From NCBI GenBank assembly GCA_016703535.1, contig JADJBV010000001.1, forward strand, positions 5,012,001 through 5,076,000: 64,000 nt of DNA. The letters are read 5' to 3'. The stretch is from Deltaproteobacteria bacterium. GTDB taxonomy: Bacteria > Myxococcota > Kuafuiibacteriia > Kuafuiibacteriales > Kuafuiibacteriaceae. Positions 45,152 to 52,601 of the stretch are shown here, one piece after another. A model generated the notes under the pieces. That model was not told the DNA's origin. It saw only the letters and a list, made by a program, of their open reading frames with translations, and searched no databases. Position 1 is the stretch's first letter. The number at the start of each line of letters is the position of its first letter. The position numbers and the translations under genes were made by a program.

Positions 45152-46167
45152 TAACCCACCACCGCGTCCAGCGGCGGGCGCTGCACGAAGCGGGACTCCA
45201 GGTTCCGCAAGTGAACTTGCACTTGGTCGTATCGGCCGGCCAAAAAGGCGGCCTCGGCCAGGTAGGGCAAGATGGTCGGGTCTGGTAGGCCGCCGGCCTT
45301 GGCCCGCTCCAGCTCGGCTTGAGCCTCGGTCGGGCGTTTTTGGCGCAGGCGCACCCGCCCCAACAAAAACCGGGCGCCGGCGTCTTCCCTGAACTTCAGG
45401 GCCTCATCGAGGTGCAAGGCGGCTTGCTCCAGCACAAAACCCAAGACGTCGCCGGTCGCCAACCCCAGGTAAGCCATCTCCCAGTAGTCCTGGGCCAAAT
45501 AACGCCGGAGAAAAAACTGCTGCCGAACTTCGGCCCTTGCCAAGGCCACTTGCCGTTCTTGGATACGTTTGGCGATCGCCTGATCTTTTTTGTCGAGCAT
45601 CGCGTAGGCCAAAAGCCGCACGTCATCGACCGGGTCTTTGAGCGCGATCCGAAGCAGCGGCATCGCCAGGCGATCGTCCATGTGCCGCAAGGCCATCACC
45701 GCCGCCACCCGCTTGTCCGGATCACCGGCGTGGCGGAGCACCTCGGCCAAGGCCCCTTCGGCGGCCCGCAGCGGCGTTTCGCCCAAAAACAGGGGCCGAT
45801 AGGGCAGATCAGGCACCTGGACCTCAACCCACGGCCTTTCGGTCTCGACCCGCTGGCGAAGGAGGGCCCAGGGCAAAGTGCACAACAGACCGATCATCCC
45901 GAGCACGGGCAAAAAGAAGGTGAGCAGCCCCAACACCGCCGCCGAAAGCCGGGACGGCGCGCCGTAAGGTGCCGGCAACAAAGCGAGGAGTGACAACCCA
46001 AAAGCAGGGCTGGCCACCGCGTGCAGCAACAAGGCCCAACCGGAGTGATCGTGGGCCGGCCAAGCGAGGCAGGCGCCCAGCTCCAACGCCATGGCGCCGA
46101 CCAACACCAGCCGGGCCCGGCCTCGGGTCCGCTCAGGCCGGGGCGCCACTACCCACTCCTTGTGCAC
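45130..46167 (-). CDS. pelE: PelE-like membrane protein with TPR-like helices
   Basis: The 345-residue protein has about three to four hydrophobic helices in the first 110 residues (LVGAMALELGACLAW, LLHAVASPAFGLSLLALL, VLGLLTFFLPVLGMIGLL) followed by a soluble region of HEAT/TPR-like helices (AVMALRHMDDRLAMPLLRIAL; ALKFREDAGARFLLGRVRL). PelE in Pseudomonas has the same membrane-plus-TPR plan and scaffolds PelD, PelF and PelG. The assignment depends largely on its place between pelD and pelF. It overlaps pelD by 35 and pelF by 22 bases. Confidence 0.82.
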   Translation of the reverse strand: MHKEWVVAPRPERTRGRARLVLVGAMALELGACLAWPAHDHSGWALLLHAVASPAFGLSLLALLPAPYGAPSRLSAAVLGLLTFFLPVLGMIGLLCTLPWALLRQRVETERPWVEVQVPDLPYRPLFLGETPLRAAEGALAEVLRHAGDPDKRVAAVMALRHMDDRLAMPLLRIALKDPVDDVRLLAYAMLDKKDQAIAKRIQERQVALARAEVRQQFFLRRYLAQDYWEMAYLGLATGDVLGFVLEQAALHLDEALKFREDAGARFLLGRVRLRQKRPTEAQAELERAKAGGLPDPTILPYLAEAAFLAGRYDQVQVHLRNLESRFVQRPPLDAVVGYWTEVHS

Positions 46168-47473
46168 CCAACTCGAGGAGGAGTTGATCCACCGGCGTCA
46201 AGCCGTCGATCGGGCGCACCTCCACCTGGACCTCGGCGATCAACTCCGGGAAGCGGTCGGTCAACATCCGCTCCAGTCGCGCTCGATAGCCCTTCAGGCC
46301 TTGTTCGTCGGTCAGCGGCATCACCACGAAGAGCAGCGGTCGACCATCGGCGCGACGGGTGTGCCACTCTTGATCCAGGCCACGGCGTTGTTCGGCCACC
46401 ACCGCCGGCAGCCCCGCCTCTTCGGCCCGGGGCCCGAAGCTGACCGCCACCACCATCGCCGGCATCCGGTGTTTTTTCTGATCTTCGAAGGCCCGCCGCA
46501 GCCGCAACTTGAAGTCGGCGCCCGCCGCGTCGAAGCCCGCGTCCGCCGACTGGGCTTGGGTGAACATGTCGGCCAGGTGCCCGCCCAACACCGCCAGAAG
46601 GTGCAGGTGTTCACTTTGAAAGGCGATGAACGGCATCTCGTGGACCGCCAACACTGCCCACATCTTCCCGCTGACGTCCTCGAGGGGCACCACCGCCAGC
46701 GGGTCTCCGGGTTGGCTGACCTCGGCCACCTCCCGCACGCTGACCAGACAACGGCCGGCGATCGCCCGCTGCAACATCGGATCACTCGGCGACAAGTTGG
46801 GCGCGTTGCCCAAGACCGCGATCGGCTGGGGCAACAACCGGCGCCGTTCGTCCAAGCGATACAGCGCCGCCACCTGGACGAAGCCGTGGCTGGTGAAGAT
46901 GCCCATCACCATCGGGCCGAGCTCGGCCAAACCGCGGCGGGCCCGGGCGTTCTCCAGCAACGCCTTCTTCAGGTCGAGCAACGCGCCCCGCAGACTTTGG
47001 GCGGCGCCCACCAAGCGGTGCTCCAAACGATCGTGGGAGATCTTCAGCAGGTGGTAGGCCCGGGTGAACTCGTCCAGCCGCTGCCGTCGATAGTCGTTGA
47101 TCGTCTCCAGCTTGTTGAGGCGCCGCAGCCAAAGATCGGTGAACTCGCCGGACAACATGCCGATCAACATCAGGCCCGCGACCTCACTGACCGGATACGG
47201 CGTGCCCAACTCGGTGTTCCGCCAATACCAGCTGATCGCCAAGAGCAGGCCCAAAGCGCTGCTGAAGCCGTGGGCAAAGCCGTAACGCAGTCCGCTCAAG
47301 AGGGGCCCGAGCACCAGCCACATCAACTCGGCCTCCAAAAACAGCGGGTCTTCGGGGCGGAGCCACAGGCCGATCAACGGCATGAAGGCGGTCAAGGCGG
47401 CGGTCTCGACCCAACGGAAACGAGAGGCACCCAGGGCCAGCTCGGACCAGGCCTTGTCGGGAGCGTCACTCAC
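46133..47473 (-). CDS. pelD: PelD-like c-di-GMP effector (membrane, GAF and degenerate GGDEF)
   Basis: In Pel systems PelD is the membrane receptor for cyclic di-GMP and switches on polymer synthesis. This 446-residue protein has four probable membrane helices in the first ~125 residues, a coiled helix (LDEFTRAYHLLKISHDRLEHRL), a GAF domain (~150-310) and a GGDEF-like C-terminal domain lacking GGDEF. Before the degenerate site lies TRRADGRPLLFVVMP; RRAD is a candidate RxxD inhibitory-site motif for c-di-GMP. Direct binding is inferred from the family. It overlaps pelC by eight bases and pelE by 35. Confidence 0.9.
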   Translation of the reverse strand: MSDAPDKAWSELALGASRFRWVETAALTAFMPLIGLWLRPEDPLFLEAELMWLVLGPLLSGLRYGFAHGFSSALGLLLAISWYWRNTELGTPYPVSEVAGLMLIGMLSGEFTDLWLRRLNKLETINDYRRQRLDEFTRAYHLLKISHDRLEHRLVGAAQSLRGALLDLKKALLENARARRGLAELGPMVMGIFTSHGFVQVAALYRLDERRRLLPQPIAVLGNAPNLSPSDPMLQRAIAGRCLVSVREVAEVSQPGDPLAVVPLEDVSGKMWAVLAVHEMPFIAFQSEHLHLLAVLGGHLADMFTQAQSADAGFDAAGADFKLRLRRAFEDQKKHRMPAMVVAVSFGPRAEEAGLPAVVAEQRRGLDQEWHTRRADGRPLLFVVMPLTDEQGLKGYRARLERMLTDRFPELIAEVQVEVRPIDGLTPVDQLLLELGAQGVGSGAPA

Positions 47474-48017
47474 TGTCGGGGGAGCGGGTGAACTTCATCT
47501 CGGCGACCAGGTCTCGCAAGAGAACTTGCGCCACCGCCCCCAACGAGTCGCTCCCCCAACCCGTGCGGGAGCCGGAGGCTGACCAAACCACCTTGCCGCT
47601 GTCGACCTCCACCACCCGGAGGCTGATGCTGACGGCCGGATCCGCGTCGAGGCCGTTTTTGTAGCGCCACTCGATCACCGTGCCGGTCACCCCGTAACGA
47701 GCGCCGCTGGGGCGGGCCGACTCCAGGCCTCGTTGGTATCGCCGCTCTTCGTCCAGCTCCGGCGCCACCTCGGCCGCCGGAGGATCCAGGCGCTCCACCG
47801 GCAGGCGCCGGGCCCGCAACATGGTGGTCAAGATCGCCTCCACCTTTTCTCCAGCCTGAGGTGCCTCGGAGTAGTTTTCGACCGGCAGCAGGACAAAACG
47901 TTGTTCGGGATCCAGGGGCTGAGCGTGGTTGACGTCGATGACCGCACAACCCGCGGACAAAAAGAGCCAACCCAGCCACACGGCGTGGGCGCCCGAACTG
48001 GAGAGGGGCCGGTCCAC
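47466..48017 (-). CDS. pelC: PelC-like outer-membrane lipoprotein
   Basis: A 183-residue lipoprotein (LFLSAGC, Cys24) and first gene of the pel operon. The mature protein has the CsgG/PelC-type alpha/beta pattern: FVLLPVENYSEAPQAGEKVEAILTTML, GARYGVTGTVIEWRYK, VSISLRVVEVDSGKVVWSASGS, then a C-terminal helix. PelC forms a ring on the periplasmic face of the outer membrane that helps guide the polymer to PelB. No promoter could be assigned in the 139 bases upstream, which hold a GC-rich hairpin (about 48080-48115) without a T run. Confidence 0.86.
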   Translation of the reverse strand: MDRPLSSSGAHAVWLGWLFLSAGCAVIDVNHAQPLDPEQRFVLLPVENYSEAPQAGEKVEAILTTMLRARRLPVERLDPPAAEVAPELDEERRYQRGLESARPSGARYGVTGTVIEWRYKNGLDADPAVSISLRVVEVDSGKVVWSASGSRTGWGSDSLGAVAQVLLRDLVAEMKFTRSPDSE

Positions 48018-48156
48018 GATGCCTTGGTCATAGCGTAGACCAGTTTGGCCCGCGAGATCCTGGCCTGGCGTGAGGTCGGGAGAGGTCGCCTCCGTCCCTA
48101 CCCGCGGAGGTGTCCCGTCGGGGAGGTAAGCCCCGCACGCTCATCTGCGGTGAACC

Positions 48157-49374
48157 TCAGTTGACCGGCTCGATGCAGACGATGCGGCTGGCGGCCCGAT
48201 CGGCGACGAACAAGACGTTGCCGTCGGACGAGAAGGCCAAGATGTTGGCGTCGTAGTTGCTGAGGCTCAGGCCCGAGGCCACCTCGTTCACCACTCCTCC
48301 TTCTATTGAATAGAGTCGGTTGGTGGACCAACTGGCCGCATACACCCCACGCCCGAAGGCCCCGCCGGGCGCGATCGCCGGCGCGTGGACCCCACCCAAA
48401 CCGGCGGCGATGGTTCCACTGGCGGTGCCGTCAGGGGCCAAGGTCGTCAACGTGCCATCCCCCGAATAACCGCCGCCCAGGGGCCGGGCCGCCAACAGCT
48501 GCCCGCCGATGCGGCCATAACGATCAAAAACCGCCCCTTCGATCCCCGAGACCTCCGAGTAGATCACCCCCGCGGCGGTGCTGTCGTAGCGGCCCCAATC
48601 GGGCCCGGCGCCGTCGGTGTCCCCGGCGACGTAGAGTCCAGGCGGGTAGGCCGAACCCGGCGGCGCAAAGGTCAAGGCGAAGACGTCGTCGAGGCCAGGG
48701 CCCGGCGCGGCGACGAAGAGGCTGGGCACCCCCTGGGCGTTGACGCGGTAGATGCGGCTGTCTCCGTCCGAGTCCGATCCTTGATCGGCCACATAAAGGT
48801 TGCCGTCGAAGATCTGATCTTCGTCCCAGGTGATGGCGGTCAGGAGCGAGGCGCCCGGAATCCAGGCGGTGGAGGTCACCACCACCCGGACCTCGCCGGT
48901 CAGGACGTCTACTGAATAGAGTCGATCGTTCCCTTGATCGACCACATAAAGGAGCCCACCGAAGGGTCCCTCGGCGAAGGTGGCGGCCACCGGTTGGGAA
49001 AGGCCGTTGGTCGAATCGGCGATCACCACTGCCCGAAAGCCGGCGGCGACGGTCCAACCCGGGTCCTGGCTGAAGAGGCCGCAGTTGTAGCGAGGCCCCG
49101 CGTCTTCGCCCCCATCCAGGGGCGAGGAGTCGGTGGTTTCTGCGTCGAGCCCAGCCAGATCGGCGGGCTCCGCGTCCGGGTGCCCGCCCCCGTCGATCCC
49201 AAGGTCGTTGGGCGCAGCGTCGACTCCACCGTCGGCGCCGCCGTCGATCACGCCCAAATCGAGACGAACGCCTGAGTCGTTGGCCCCCAGATCGGCCGGG
49301 CCGCCATCGGGTTCTGCCGGATCCGAACAGGCGACGAACACCACCAGGCAAAAGACCGAACGCTCCAACTTCAT
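48157..49374 (-). CDS. Beta-propeller-like lipoprotein
   Basis: From ATG 49374 this is 405 residues with a lipoprotein signal (SVFCLVVFVACSDP). An Asp/Gly-rich linker of ~80 residues (LGVIDGGADGGVDAAP) precedes a repeat domain with propeller-like blades: GGLLYVVDQGNDRLYSVD, GNLYVADQGSDSDGDSRIYRV, GLYVAGDTDGAG, GRGVYAASWSTNRLYSI, NVLFVADRAASRIVCIE. About six blades can be counted. The fold is confident, the ligand unknown. A longer frame to 49464 exists but would hide the signal peptide. Confidence 0.82.
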   Translation of the reverse strand: MKLERSVFCLVVFVACSDPAEPDGGPADLGANDSGVRLDLGVIDGGADGGVDAAPNDLGIDGGGHPDAEPADLAGLDAETTDSSPLDGGEDAGPRYNCGLFSQDPGWTVAAGFRAVVIADSTNGLSQPVAATFAEGPFGGLLYVVDQGNDRLYSVDVLTGEVRVVVTSTAWIPGASLLTAITWDEDQIFDGNLYVADQGSDSDGDSRIYRVNAQGVPSLFVAAPGPGLDDVFALTFAPPGSAYPPGLYVAGDTDGAGPDWGRYDSTAAGVIYSEVSGIEGAVFDRYGRIGGQLLAARPLGGGYSGDGTLTTLAPDGTASGTIAAGLGGVHAPAIAPGGAFGRGVYAASWSTNRLYSIEGGVVNEVASGLSLSNYDANILAFSSDGNVLFVADRAASRIVCIEPVN

Positions 49375-49462
49375 GATCACAGGATAGGCCGAGGTTTCGA
49401 CGCCGTCATCTCCCGGGCCGAGAACGCGCCAGGTCGCCTGGGTCATGTTACGTTCCACGCCC

Positions 49463-50488
49463 ATGTCGTCACGGCTCGGGCGCTGGTTTTGGTGCGCCGC
49501 CTTCTACGCAATCCCGGCCCAGGCCCAAGAGGCCGCACCCCCCAAACCCGGGAGTTGGGAGGCCTTCGCCGATGAGCGCCGGGCCGAGTGTGATGGCCCT
49601 CGCGGTGAGTTGGACCCGCCGATCGAACTGAGCGCGGGGGGCCATCGTTATCGGCTGCACGGCCACCGCCTGGTGCAGCTCGATCAAGATCCGGATCAGC
49701 GGCTGAGGATCGGCGTGATCTCGGCGATCAAGGACGACCGAGAAGAGACCTTGGTCGCGGTGCGAACCTTGCTGCGACGCCTCCAAAAGGAAGGCATCGA
49801 TGTCTTGGTGGCCAACGGTGACCTGGCGACCAACGAGTTCCAGATGGACGCGGTCTTTCCAGTCTTGGCGGAAGCCGGCGTATTGGTGGTGGCCACCATC
49901 GGCAACACCGAGTCCTGCGGCTCCTTCAATCGAGCCGCCTTCGAGGTCCACAAGAAGTCTCCCAACTTCATCAACGGCAACTGGGTCCGGCGCTTGGAGT
50001 TGGACGACGCCACGCTCTTGACCTTGCCCGGCTACTACAACCGCCCCTTCGTCCACACCGGCGGCGCCGCGGTCTACAACGCCGAAGATCTGGACGAGCT
50101 GCGACGTTTGGCCAAAGACGCGCCCACGCCCCGGGTCTTGATCTCCCACGGGCCGCCCCAGATGAGCGGCAAAAAGGCGCTGGACGTGACCCTGGACGCC
50201 GGCAACGTGGGTGATCCGCAGATGACCGAGTTGATCAAAGATCTGAAGATCAACTTCGGGATCTCCGGCCACATCTTGGAGGCGGGTGGCCGGGGCACCG
50301 ACCTCTCGGGCAAACAGGTGCGGGCCCCAAAGAAGTTGCACCCCACCCTCTTCGTCAACGCCGGCACCGCCAACCCCGATCCTTGGGGCATGCTCGACGG
50401 CAGTACTTCCTACGGGATGGGGCTTTGGGTCGAGATCGCCGGGAAAAAGGCCCGTTATCAGGTGGAGCGGCTGCCCCAGCCGCGCTGA
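49463..50488 (+). CDS. Secreted metallophosphoesterase-like protein
   Basis: The 341-residue protein (ATG 49463; an ATG six codons upstream is possible) has a signal peptide (WCAAFYAIPAQAQ). The calcineurin-like metallophosphoesterase pattern follows: IGVISAIKDD where Dx[HD] would be expected, VLVANGDLATN (GDxxxN), ATIGNTES (GN[HD/T]), VLISHGPPQ and ISGHILEAGG (GHxx). Some metal ligands differ from the canonical set, so activity is uncertain. Its stop is three bases from the next gene, with which it forms a two-gene unit. Confidence 0.75.
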   Translation: MSSRLGRWFWCAAFYAIPAQAQEAAPPKPGSWEAFADERRAECDGPRGELDPPIELSAGGHRYRLHGHRLVQLDQDPDQRLRIGVISAIKDDREETLVAVRTLLRRLQKEGIDVLVANGDLATNEFQMDAVFPVLAEAGVLVVATIGNTESCGSFNRAAFEVHKKSPNFINGNWVRRLELDDATLLTLPGYYNRPFVHTGGAAVYNAEDLDELRRLAKDAPTPRVLISHGPPQMSGKKALDVTLDAGNVGDPQMTELIKDLKINFGISGHILEAGGRGTDLSGKQVRAPKKLHPTLFVNAGTANPDPWGMLDGSTSYGMGLWVEIAGKKARYQVERLPQPR

Positions 50489-50491
50489 GCG

Positions 50492-51268
50492 ATGGCCAGC
50501 CCTTGGTTTCGCCGCACCCGGATCGGGATCCTGCTGGGCGTCTTGGCGGTGGTGGGCGCCGACGCCTGGAGCACCAAACGTCGGGTCCAAAAATGGACTG
50601 AACCGCTGCCGATTCGCGTGCACCCCATCGCGGCCGAGCCCAGCGCCGAAGCCTACGTGCAGGCCATGACCCTCGAGGCCTTCGGTGCCTTGGCGCCGTT
50701 CTTCGAGCGGGAGGCCCATCGCTTCCAGGTCTACGGGAGCCCCGTGGTCGACGTGAGCCTGGGGGAGTGGGTCAGTAGTCTCCCGCCCGCGGCCCCCCAA
50801 ACCGCCGGCTTCCTGTCGGCGATCGACTTCAGCCTTCGGCTCCGCCTTTGGGCCTGGCGACACGCCGGCAGCCACGATGGGCCCCGGGTCTTCGTGATCT
50901 ACCATCCCCCCCAAGAAGGGCAGGTCTTGGATCACTCCTACGGCCTGCCCGAAGGGTTGATCGGCGTCGTCCACGCCTTCGCCAGCCCCAGCGCCGAAGG
51001 CAGCAACCAGGTGGTGATCGCCCACGAGGTCCTGCACACGGTCGGCGCCACCGACAAATACGATGAGTCCGGACAACCCATCTACCCAGACGGCTACGCC
51101 GATCCGGGACAACAGCCGCCGTTGCCCCAGCCCCGGGCCGAGCTGATGGCCGGGCGGATCCCGATCTCCCCCACTGAGGCCCGAATCCCCAGCAGCCTGG
51201 AAGAGTGTGTGGTCAATGAAGCGACGGCCCGAGAAATCCGCTGGATCTGGCGAGCCGAAGGAGAGTGA
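50492..51268 (+). CDS. Membrane-anchored HExxH metallopeptidase-like protein
   Basis: The 258-residue protein has an N-terminal membrane helix or signal anchor (IGILLGVLAVVGADAW) and a domain with NQVVIAHEVLHTVGATDKYD, an HExxH zinc-binding motif followed by GxxD as in extended metzincin-like sites. Upstream, VFVIYHPPQEG and YGLPEGLIGVVHAF look like the strand preceding such an active site. No family name can be given with certainty. It begins three bases after the phosphoesterase gene and ends facing the second DUF1552 operon. Confidence 0.72.
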   Translation: MASPWFRRTRIGILLGVLAVVGADAWSTKRRVQKWTEPLPIRVHPIAAEPSAEAYVQAMTLEAFGALAPFFEREAHRFQVYGSPVVDVSLGEWVSSLPPAAPQTAGFLSAIDFSLRLRLWAWRHAGSHDGPRVFVIYHPPQEGQVLDHSYGLPEGLIGVVHAFASPSAEGSNQVVIAHEVLHTVGATDKYDESGQPIYPDGYADPGQQPPLPQPRAELMAGRIPISPTEARIPSSLEECVVNEATAREIRWIWRAEGE

Positions 51269-51271
51269 CGT

Positions 51272-52594
51272 TCAGCTCAGGTTCGTCAAGGGCCCGGTGC
51301 TGTCGGCGCCGAAGCTGCTGTCGTTGACCCCCACCGAGTGCAACATCGTGAGGAACAGGTTGGCGATCGGCGTGTTGCGCGGATAGACGATGTGCCGCCC
51401 GGGCGTGACCACTCCGCCCCCGCCGCCCGCCAACAACACTGGCAGGTTGTCGTGGTTGTGGGCGTTGCCGTCGGAGATCTCGCTCGAGAAGAAGACCAAC
51501 GAGTTGTCGAGCAAGGTGCGATCGCCTTCGACGACGCCCTTCATCCGCTCCAACAGGTAGGCCAGGCGCTCCACCTCCCAGGTGTCGATCATCGTCAACT
51601 TCTCGTAGTTGGCTTGGGAGTTCTGGTGGTGCGAGAGGTCGTGGTGTTGTTCGGTGAAGCCCAGGAACGGGAAGCTCCGGTTGTGGCCGGCGTTGCCCAT
51701 CATGAAGCTGGTGATGCGAGTGAAGTCGCATTGCATGGCCAAGACCATCACGTCGCTCATGTTGCGGATCCGGGTCGGGAAGTCGGGTGAATCTCCGGGC
51801 GGATCACCGGCGCACACCGGCCCGCTGTTTTCGTTTTGGAGACGGACCTCCAGCTCCCGGATCGCGGTCAGGTATTCGTCCATCTTCCGTTGATCGGTGC
51901 GGCCCAACTTGCCCTTGAGGGTGGTGGTGTCGGCCCGCACGAAGTCCAGGATGCTCTGCTTGTAGAGCTTGCGCTTACGCTGTTGTTCCAAAGTTGCCCG
52001 AGGGTCCACGCCACCGAAGAGCCGGTCGAACAAGGCCTGGGGGTTGGTCTCTTTGGGCAACGGCTGAGTTTCGCTGGCCCAGGAGATGTTGCGCGCGTAG
52101 GCGCAGCTGTAGCCCGAGTCGCAGTCCCCGGTCGCGCCGCCGCCGTCCGAGCCCAACTGCAGTGAAGGAAATCGGGTGGCCGAACCGATGGCGTTGGCCG
52201 CCACTTGATCCACCGAGATCCCGTTTTGGATCCCGGCGCCGTCGGTCTTGAACGGGTGGCGACAGGTCAAGAAGGCCCCGGTGCCCGAGGCGTGATCACC
52301 GGCGCCGTCGGGCCGCGCCGACAAGTTGGCCAGGCCGCTCAAAACCGTGATGTCGCTTTTGACGTTGGCCAAGGGCGCCAAGGCCGGGGTCAGGGCCCAA
52401 CCGGCGCCTTCTTGGGCCGGGGTCCAGGTCTGCATGTGGATGCCGCACGGCACGTAGAAGAACAACAGACGCCGGGGCGCCATGTTCTGGGCCAGAGCCT
52501 GGTTGGGCCACATGGCGTCCAACACCGGCAGGCCGATGGTCACGCCCGCGGCGCGGAGGAAGGAACGTCGGGAGATCATCCAAGACTTGTGCAT
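51272..52594 (-). CDS. DUF1552 protein with Tat signal (copy 2)
   Basis: The 440-residue paralogue of the protein at 19810-21126 has a clean twin-arginine signal (ISRRSFLRAAGVTIG) and shared motifs: LFFYVPCGIHMQTW where copy 1 has WFWGNGNLPQRW, DHASGTGAFLTCRHP, QALFDRLFGGVDP, FTEQHHDLSHH and NSLVFFSSEISDGNAHNHDN. It follows its DUF1592 partner by seven bases. Family function is unknown; a folded periplasmic or surface protein is predicted. Confidence 0.92.
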   Translation of the reverse strand: MHKSWMISRRSFLRAAGVTIGLPVLDAMWPNQALAQNMAPRRLLFFYVPCGIHMQTWTPAQEGAGWALTPALAPLANVKSDITVLSGLANLSARPDGAGDHASGTGAFLTCRHPFKTDGAGIQNGISVDQVAANAIGSATRFPSLQLGSDGGGATGDCDSGYSCAYARNISWASETQPLPKETNPQALFDRLFGGVDPRATLEQQRKRKLYKQSILDFVRADTTTLKGKLGRTDQRKMDEYLTAIRELEVRLQNENSGPVCAGDPPGDSPDFPTRIRNMSDVMVLAMQCDFTRITSFMMGNAGHNRSFPFLGFTEQHHDLSHHQNSQANYEKLTMIDTWEVERLAYLLERMKGVVEGDRTLLDNSLVFFSSEISDGNAHNHDNLPVLLAGGGGGVVTPGRHIVYPRNTPIANLFLTMLHSVGVNDSSFGADSTGPLTNLS

Positions 52595-52601
52595 GGGTTC
52601 C

